Shown here: piece by piece, positions 1 through 9,200 of the stretch
Position numbering within the stretch: the first letter of the stretch is position 1
Layout: every line of letters starts with the position of its first letter
Source: Candidatus Altimarinota bacterium
Lineage (GTDB): Bacteria; Patescibacteriota; Gracilibacteria; UBA1369; LOWO2-01-FULL-3
NCBI GenBank assembly: GCA_029939035.1
Contig: JAOZTS010000001.1
Coordinates: forward strand, 1-13,932
Direction of reading: 5' to 3'
DNA length: 13,932 nucleotides
Notes under the pieces: generated by a model
What the model saw: the letters and a program-made list of their open reading frames with translations, nothing else
The model's database searches: none
What the model was told of the DNA's origin: nothing
Position numbers and translations under genes: made by a program

Positions 1-204
1 TTTATCCAAATCTGTAAAGCTAGCTTCATCATATTCCTTGATCTCATAATCAAGCGCAAATAGGACGATTTTCGCAAACTCAGCTCTCGTGATCTCATCA
101 TTCGGTGCAAATTTACTAGTCATTTTCCCGGAAACCGCACCCATTTCATACAATTGTGTCACATAATTTTCCGCCCAATGCCCATCCACATCAGCGAAAA
201 CTGA
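1..204 (-). other. S-layer homology (SLH) repeats, first complete, second cut by the window edge
   Basis: Residues about 3629-3696. SLH 1: FADVDGHWAENYVTQLYEMG, then KFAPNDEITRAEFAKIV, matching the F.D..ghWA...I..L...G...G....F.P...(L/I)TRAEfa consensus. SLH 2 begins with SFTDLDK at the edge. Functional SLH anchors usually come in threes, so about 110-150 more residues are expected beyond base 1. Confidence 0.93.
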
Positions 205-3200
205 GTAATCTCCCAAAGCTTCCACACCTTCACCTTCACCTTCTTCATCATCAATATTAACAATCACAAACGAAGTTAAATGCGAAGTCATAAACGCCGC
301 CACACCAGCATCTAAATCAAGAGCCAAACGACCATTGTAGTTATAATCCCCTTGGTCAGCATCATAATAATAAACATAAAGGTTCTCAGCATCATAACCA
401 GCCACATTTTCAGCTGACATAGAAACAAGTGCGGGCTGTGAAAAATACACCGATTCATCAGATGAAGTATCTATTCTAAGCGAATAAATAACATTTAAAC
501 CATCTGCAAAGACAGGAATGTCCTCTCCAACCGGAGCTGAAATACTTCCACCAAAAGATTCGCTTCCATCCGCAGAGATTCGTGTTCCTGCAAAGATTGA
601 TAAACTCATACCATCATCAGAAGCTAATCTCGTAGATTCAGCTATGATATTTAAACCTGCAGCAAAATCAATTCCATCACCAACAACTTCAACAAAGTCA
701 GAAACTTCAAACTCTTCAAGGAATTCCTGCACTTCATCTTCAACCTCATCAACTGTTTGTTGAACTCTTTCAACCTCAACATCCTCTTCTACATCCCCTT
801 CTGTAGAATCACCATCCGAACCAGCATCTTCACTCCCACCGCCAGACCCACCTCCATATGAAGACGTAGGCACAAGGAATACTGCTGGCGAACCTCCACC
901 TCCAGTATCCTCTACAACCGGCACCGCCGCTGTAGACAATGTCGCAGCAGTTGATTCAGCTCCCTCACCTCCACCAGAACTCTTTGGTGTTGACGTAAAC
1001 GTATATTCAGTACTAGCTGTAAGTCCTGTAAGAGTTATTTGGCCTTCTGTACCAGACTCTGTCCCCCATTCCACAGCAGTTTGCCAAACTTCGGTATCTC
1101 CCAGAGATCCATCTATCTGAACGTATTTAGTGGTAGATGTTTCTGTTAATTTATATGTAGTTGAAGCAGGATTTGCACCCTGATCAATCAAAAGATCCAT
1201 AGTAGTTTGCGTAGCTTCACTCAAAGTCGGAGCAAGACCATCTTCGATCGAAGTAGTGCTTGACGCAGCTGTTCCATAAGCCGTTTCCACACTTTCACCA
1301 TTTCTAGTTTTCACCTGGAATTCATAACTTGTATCAATAGCTAATCCTGAAACGAGGACTCTTCCACTTGTTGTAGTCGTATTTCCCCATTCTCCAGCTC
1401 CAGTTCCAACTATCTGCCATACTTCCCCAGCTCCCAGCGTTCCATCAGTTTGAACATATTCCCCGGAACCAGTTTCCTGGATCACAAATTGAGTAGCCGC
1501 TGGATTTGAATTAACCGCAACAGTCACATCCAAAGTTGAAGTTGTATTTCCATCAACAGTCGGCACACCCGGCACATTCGCCAAAGTATATTTAGCACCG
1601 GCAACAGTAGAAGTTTCATCACCATCACCATTTTTCGCAGAAACTGTATATGAGTACTGAGTATTTGGGTCTAATGAAGAATTTGTCCAATCAGCAGTTT
1701 GAAAAGTATTGTCAGCAGATGAAGTTGTATTTTGGAATCTGATTCCTGATGAACCAGAAGTCAAATTCGCAAACGTTCCATCTGCAGTAACAGTAATCGT
1801 ATCAGTACCAACTAAGCTAAATGTCACTCCAGAAGGAGTTCCTTGTGTAGTATAAGCATTCGCACTAACACCAGCAGTCTCTGTATCTTCATCATTTCTA
1901 GCCATCACTTCAAAGCTGTATGGACTGTTAGTAGAAAGTCCACTAGATACATTCCAGAATAAACTTGTAAACCATCCGGTATTCGCAACCGGCGAAGCCA
2001 TTTCTGCATAATACTCTTTTTGTGCTCCACCAGATTCCCAAGTCCACTTCATTACAGTTTCTGTCTGCGACGCACCATCATGACTCGCATTTTTAGGTGC
2101 ATTTGCATCAGTATAAGCAGAAGCTGTAGAAGACTTGATACCTGTTCCATTTGCATTCACTGCCCTCGCATAAACCGTATATTGAGCATTTGCTGAAACC
2201 ACCGCTCCTCCATCAGTAACAGTTGTCTGAGTGTAATCAGAAGTCGCACTATTACCAATATATGCATCGTCAGAAGATCGATAAACATTGTAACTAGTTG
2301 CACCAGTCACATCAGTAAAATTCCATGTAATAGATTCATCGTCCGCACCACTTGTAGCCAAACCAATCGGCTGTGCAGGCGGAGTAGTAAGCTCATTACT
2401 TAATGCATAATCCGTATTTATCTCACCATCACCATTATAAGAACCAATTTGCACCTGGTAACAAGTGTTTCCAGTAGCAGAAATCGTACGAGGAGAACCA
2501 GGTACAACAGTAGTACTACTATAATTATTAGTGCCATAACTTTCGTTGCATGAACCATCGGTCACAGATGAATAATCTATCTTTAGCCCATGCTGATCGA
2601 CATCCTGAGTTCCAGCTGTAAACGCCAAAGACATGCTATAAACACTGTCTGTCGAAGTATTCGACAACACAACTCCGGTCACAGAATCCGCAAAAGTATA
2701 TTTAGAATTTGTACTTGAAAAACTCGTTTCATCATCATCACCATTTCTAGCTTTCACCGAAACAGCATATTGAGTATTCGAAGACAATCCAGTGATATCT
2801 TCACCAGTTGCCCCACCCCAAGTCGCATATGTCTGCCAAACTGCAGAAGTATCTAGAGATCCATTCGCTTGAACATAATCAGTACCAACCTGTATCGCAT
2901 ATTCAGTAGCAGAAGGATTTGAGTTTTGATCAATAATAGAATTTAGCCCAGTAGTTGCATTTGCAGCTACGGTAGGCGCTCCAGGAACATCCGCAGAATT
3001 GTATGCACTAATATCGGCAACAGTCGATTCATTACCAAACTCATCAACCGCCCATATCTTGTAGTAATTCCCAACATTCGGCCCCAAATCAATAGGAGTA
3101 GACATCGTAGTCCTCGTTCCCATATTAACGATATCATTTTCGTCCCACTCATCAGCACCACTTCTATTAATCACATTAGCCTGAACATCATCGTACCAAA

Positions 3201-6200
3201 CCTCATAATGATCAAAATTCGTCTCAGTCACAATATCCCATCTCAAAGTCATCGAACTAGCATCGTGTGAGCTCACTTCAAAAGTCCCAAGCCCAGTCGG
3301 CGCCACATTATCAATAGTCAAATTATCAAAAATAACTGGCGTTCCATCACTACCACCATCATTTGCTGTAAATATCAAACAATAATCCTCATCTCCAGTC
3401 GATAAATCAGTAGCTGACAACCAATCGAAATCCAAAGTATTCGATCCAACATCAACCACAGATACACCCTGCACCTGAAAAGCTTCCCCATTATCTATAG
3501 TAGGAGTTCCTAAATCCGCAGTAATTGTCGAATCCAAAGTAACACCATCTATTCCCACTTCATCTCCACAATTACCCGCAGTATCGTATTCAATTTTTAA
3601 AGTAAGAGTATCCCCAACATCTCCATCATCAATCTCAATATTTATATCCACATACCCAGACCCATCCGTCTTCTGCTCAATCGAATTCACAATGATATCC
3701 GCCAAAGCATTCAGCCCCACACAAACATAATCCGGTAAAGTTCCAAACGCCTCAACGTTATAAACAACTTCACCGTCAGAGGCATCTCCATTTAGATTAG
3801 AACTACCATTACCATCATTATCACAGTTGTTACACAAAAACTTCCTACCAGTATCCTCAGCCCCTGTACCATTCGCATCAAGACCTGATGGAATGTTCAA
3901 AATACCATAACCATCAACAATTAAATTTTCGAAAACATATCCATCATTGTGACTAGCATTTTTATCAGCATCCGGAACAGTCGCTAACATATTTGTATGA
4001 TAATCAGGACTATCGCAATTTGCTCCACAATTCACAACATACAAATCTCCATATGAAACTGAAGTATCATGCAAAAACACTGTACCAGCAGATCCGTCAT
4101 CACCACCAGTAGTCCCATTACTACCTCCATACGCACTCACTATCCCGTTATTAGTAAATCCACCATTCGGATATAAAATTGCTATTCTTCCTCCCCCACC
4201 TCCAGCACTATTAGTCCCTCCATCAATACCACCGTTTGCAGATATAACTTTATCAGTATCCAAAAGAATAGATGCAGATGAACCTACCTCTAAATATATA
4301 CTTCCTCCGGCACCTCCTCCATCACTAGTACCTCCATCACCACCATCCGCTGCAATACTTTCATATAAATAAATTGCTGTAGACGCTGTTATCCTAATAA
4401 CACCACCTCCATTACCAGAGTCTTCATATTTACCTCCTCCTCCACCAGGTTTTGTGGGAGAAGATATCGAATCATAACTCGCAGGCGAAGCATAATCACC
4501 ACCTTTACCACCTCGTCCACCATGGGAACCAGCAGCATAATAAGATGCTCCACTCGCAAAATCTTCTGTATCCCCATAACTACCAACGGAACTAGACTTA
4601 TAAACACCACCATCATAATAATAATGAATATGATTTCCTCCCATATAACCCTTGTCATTCACATTCAAAATCCCTCCAACATCTACTGTCAATGTCCCCA
4701 ACGCAATCTCCAAATCATAAAACGTATCATCTGTTGCCTCACTCGTAGTCAATGTTCCACCATCAGTAACCGTAATACTAACCAAATCAATACCGTCACT
4801 CTTCTCAATTTCATCCGAATTTGCTTCCCAAATAAGACCTGAACCAAGATCCACATCTCCACTATCAATATATGTTGTGCCATTTGTAATCAAAGTACCA
4901 GTCTCCGCATCATCACCATCAGTATCAAAAGCAGATATCTCTAATAATCCATCAAATTGCGCAGTTCCTCCATCCAAAAAGATTGAGGCCTCATCAATAC
5001 TATATCCATCAGCACTTGGGATATCAACATCCGATTCAAAGAATGTATTTGTAGGAATATGTAACAGAGTTGTCAAAAAATCATCTGCATCAGATTTCAA
5101 GAACAACCTCGCATAATTTTTTAGATAAACACTATCAAACGTCTCATCATTCTTTGAATCAATTTCCGTACCGTAATACATTGTAGTTAAACTATTTGCA
5201 TTAATATACAAATCTCCATCCGCTCCATTTTCACTGAAATATACAGTACCGGCTGATCCATCTTCGTTATCTCCATCAGCATTTCCACCATAAGCAGTAA
5301 TTTTTTCATCATCATCCCCAGTATTATTATTTACAAGTCCGCTGGTTGGATAAATCAAAGCTACTCTTCCTCCTCCTCCTCCTCCTCCACCACTATCTCC
5401 TCCATTAGCAGCAATAGAATTACCATCTTTCAAAGTAATTGATGTAGATGCATTCAAATATATGGTACCTCCGGCACCTCCTCCATCATCAGTATCTCCA
5501 TCACCACCATTCGCAGTAATATCATTATTTAATACGAACATAGCAGCTGTTAGCTTAATAACTCCACCTCCATTACCAGAACCTACATTTCTACCTCCTC
5601 CTCCACCCGGCTTTGTAGGCAAAGATATTGAATCATAACTCGCAGGTGGATCATAATTAGCATTACCTTTTCCACCTCGCCCTCCATGCGATCCTCCAGT
5701 ATTATAAGATGCTCCGGCCGCAAAATTGTCTGTATCTGCAGAACTACCAACGGAACTAGACTTATAAACACCACCATCATAATAATAATGAACATGGCTT
5801 CCTCCCATATAACCCTTGTCGTCAACATTCAAAAAACCTCCCGCATCTACTGTCAATGTCCCCAACGTAATTTCCAAATCATAAAAAACCGAAGCTGTTG
5901 CCTCACTCGTAGTCAATGTTCCACCATCAGTAACCGTAATACTAACCAAATCAATACCGTCACTCTTCTCAATTTCATCCGAATTTGCTTCCCAAATAAG
6001 ACCTGAACCAAGATCCACATCTCCACTATCAATATATGTTGTGCCATTTGTAATCAAAGTACCAGTCTCCGCATCATCACCATCAGTATCAAAAGCAGAT
6101 ATCTCTAATAATCCATCAAATTGCGCAGTTCCTCCATCCAAAAAGATTGAGGCCTCATCAATACTATATCCATCAGCACTTGGGATATCAACATCCGATT

Positions 6201-9200
6201 CAAAGAATGTATTTGTAGGAATATGTAACAGAGTTGTCAAAAAATCATCTGCATCAGATTTCAAGAACAACCTCGCATAATTTTTTAGATAAACACTATC
6301 AAACGTCTCATCATTCTTTGAATCAATTTCCGTACCGTAATACATTGTAGTTAAACTATTTGCATTAATATACAAATCTCCATCCGCTCCATTTTCACTG
6401 AAATATACAGTACCAGCAGATCCATCTTCGATAGCCCCATCAGCATTTCCACCGTAAGCGGTAATTTTTTCATCATCATCCCCAGTATTATTATTTACAA
6501 GTCCACTGGTTGGATAAATCAAAGCAATTCTTCCTCCTCCTCCTGCTCCTGCACCACTATCTCCTCCATTAGCAGCAATAGAATTACCATCTTTCAAAGT
6601 AATCGATGTAGATGCATTCAAATATATGGTACCTCCGGCACCTCCTCCATCATCAGCATCTCCATCACCACCATTCGCAGTAATATCATTATTTAATACG
6701 AACGTAGCAGCTGTTAGCTTAATAACTCCTCCTCCATTACCAGAACCTTCATTTTTACCTCCTCCTCCACCCGGTTTTATAGGCAAAGATATTGAATCAT
6801 AACTCGCAGGTGGCTCATAACTTCCACCTCTACCACCTCGTCCACCATGCGAACCTCCAGCATTATAATATGCTCCGTTCGCAAAATTGTCTGTTTCAGC
6901 ATAACCACCAGTATCAATTACTACACGCACTCCACCATCATAATAATAATGAACATGGCTTCCTCCCATATAACCCTTGTCATCAACATTCAAAAAACCT
7001 CCAGCATCTACTGTCAATGCTCCCGTCAACACAATCTCCAAATCATAAAACGTATCATCTGTTGCCTCACTCGTAGTCAATGTTCCACCATCAGTAACCG
7101 TAATACTAACCAAATCAATACCGTCACTCTTCTCAATTTCATCCGAATTTGCTTCCCAAATAAGACCTGAACCAAGATCCACATCTCCACTATCAATATA
7201 TGTTGTGCCATTTGTAATCAAAGTACCAGTCTCCGCATCATCACCATCAGTATCAAGCGCAGATATCTCTAATAATCCATCAAATTTTGCAGTTCCTCCA
7301 TCCAAAAATATAGAGGCCTCATCAATACTATATCCATCAGCACTTGGGATATCAGCATCCGATTCAAAGACCGTATTTGCAGGAATATGTAACAGTGTTG
7401 TCAAAAAATCATCTGCATCAGACTGCAAAAACAATCTCCCATTATTTTTCAAATAAACATTATCAAAAACCAAATCATTATCAGTATCAATTTCCGTACC
7501 GTAATACATTGCAGTTAAACTATTTGCATTAATATACAAATCATCTGCACCACTATCACTAATATATACAGTACCGGCAGATCCATCTTCGATAGCCCCA
7601 TCAGCGTTTCCCCCATAAGTAGTAATATTTACATCATCATCTCCCGTATTGTTATTTGTAAAAGTACCAGCAGTAATCAAAGAAATTCTTCCACCACCAC
7701 CTCCACCACTCGCACTTCCAGGATTACCAGCACCCCCATCAGCAGAAAGAACACTGCCATCAGCTATAGTAAGTGATGTAGCACCATCCAAAAATATCGT
7801 CCCTCCAGCTCCAGCACCATTTACACTACTATCAGCTCCATCAGCATAAATATTTCCATTAACAGCTATAGTAGAACCTGAAGTAATCATAACTACTCCT
7901 CCTCCATTTGAAGAGCTTGTTCCACCACCACCTCCCCCAGGTTTTGTAGGTGCATCTATCAAGTCATAACTCGAAGCAGCCACATAACCACTACTTCCAA
8001 TCCCACCTCTTCCACCATGGGAACCACCAGTATACCAAGCAGAACCATTTGTTGTAACATTTCCTTCAGTATATCCCGTAGAACTATCTCCATTATATCC
8101 TCTTCCAGCTACATCAATATCACCAGAAATATCTACTGCTCCTGTAACATGTATATCTAATTCATTATGATGATCTGCAGTTGTATCTGTAGCCGCATGA
8201 CTTAAAGTAGCGTCAGCTCCTATGGTCAAAGAACCCATTGTCACATAAGCATCGCCTGAAGCTTCGTTTTCATCAATTGTAATATAACAAGTTCCACTAC
8301 CAGTTAATGTAACATCATCATCAGTAGCGAAATCAACTCCCTCTACTAATGTCTGACCTGCACAAGTAATTGGAGCCAAAGCTGTTACTGCTTCCACACA
8401 GACATAATCCGCAGTCAATCCACCACTAAATAGAGGCACATTATAAACGATCTCACCATTAGACGCTCCAATAGTATCATCGTCACTCCCATTTCCATCT
8501 TCCGCACAATTAGTACAGAAAAACTCCCTGTCATTATCAGTTCCCCCATCACCTACTGCATCAAGATCAGACGGAATATTCAAAACACCATAACTATCAA
8601 CAATGGTATTTTCAAAAATATAAGCATCATTATCACCTTGTTGATCATCTGTCGGAACATCAGTCAACAAACTAGTATGAAAATGAGGTTCCGCACAAGT
8701 CGCACAATTCTTTACATATAAATCTCCATAAGTTTCCGCTTGATCATGCAAAAATACAGTACCAGCAGCACCATCCTCAGTAGAACTATCCCCATTTCCA
8801 CCTTCAGCAGTAATATTCACATCGTCATCCCCCGTATTATTATTTGTAAGAGTCGTATACAACAAAGCAACTCTTCCTCCACCTCCTCCACCACTACTAG
8901 TAGTATGTGCATCTCCACCATCTGCAGAAATTGCTTTTGTATCAGCCAAAGTAATAGTTGTAGCATTCAAATACACACTACCTCCAGCTCCACCACCTTC
9001 AGTAGTATATGCTGAAGTATCACCATCTGCTGTAAGACTATCTGATAAAGTTATAGTATCAGCAGTTATCCTAATAACACCTCCACCATTATAACCATAT
9101 GACTGAGAGTTTCCTCCTCCACCACCTCCTACAAATTTTGGATTCGAGATAGAGTCATAACTATCTGCTATATTTGTGCTAGACCCATCACCACCTCTAC

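Larger units (their letters stand above)
4723..5886 (-). repeat. Glycine-rich module 5 (1164-nt tandem copy)
   Basis: Residues 1735-2122, again 388 codons. The order is the same as in module 4, with GGSHGGRGG at about 1798-1806, a longer run of eight consecutive glycines before RVALIYP, and a type-alpha half ending LTTSEATDD. Its type-alpha half is base-identical to that of module 4 over 520 nt, including synonymous positions, so the duplication or a later gene-conversion event is recent. Confidence 0.85.

Noticed and set aside
4731..7256. CRISPR-like or transposon repeat
   Set aside because: The repeat is coding, hundreds of bases long and head to tail at a 1164-nt period. There are no short spacers, no inverted termini and no transposase.
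4522..7456. Three sets of similar plus-strand reading frames of 79-107 codons (starting near 4522/4877, 5686/6041 and 6847/7205)
   Set aside because: They recur at exactly 1164-nt steps because they are antisense shadows of the duplicated modules. They have no signal, domain or start context of their own, and the minus-strand frame through them is continuous and domain-rich.
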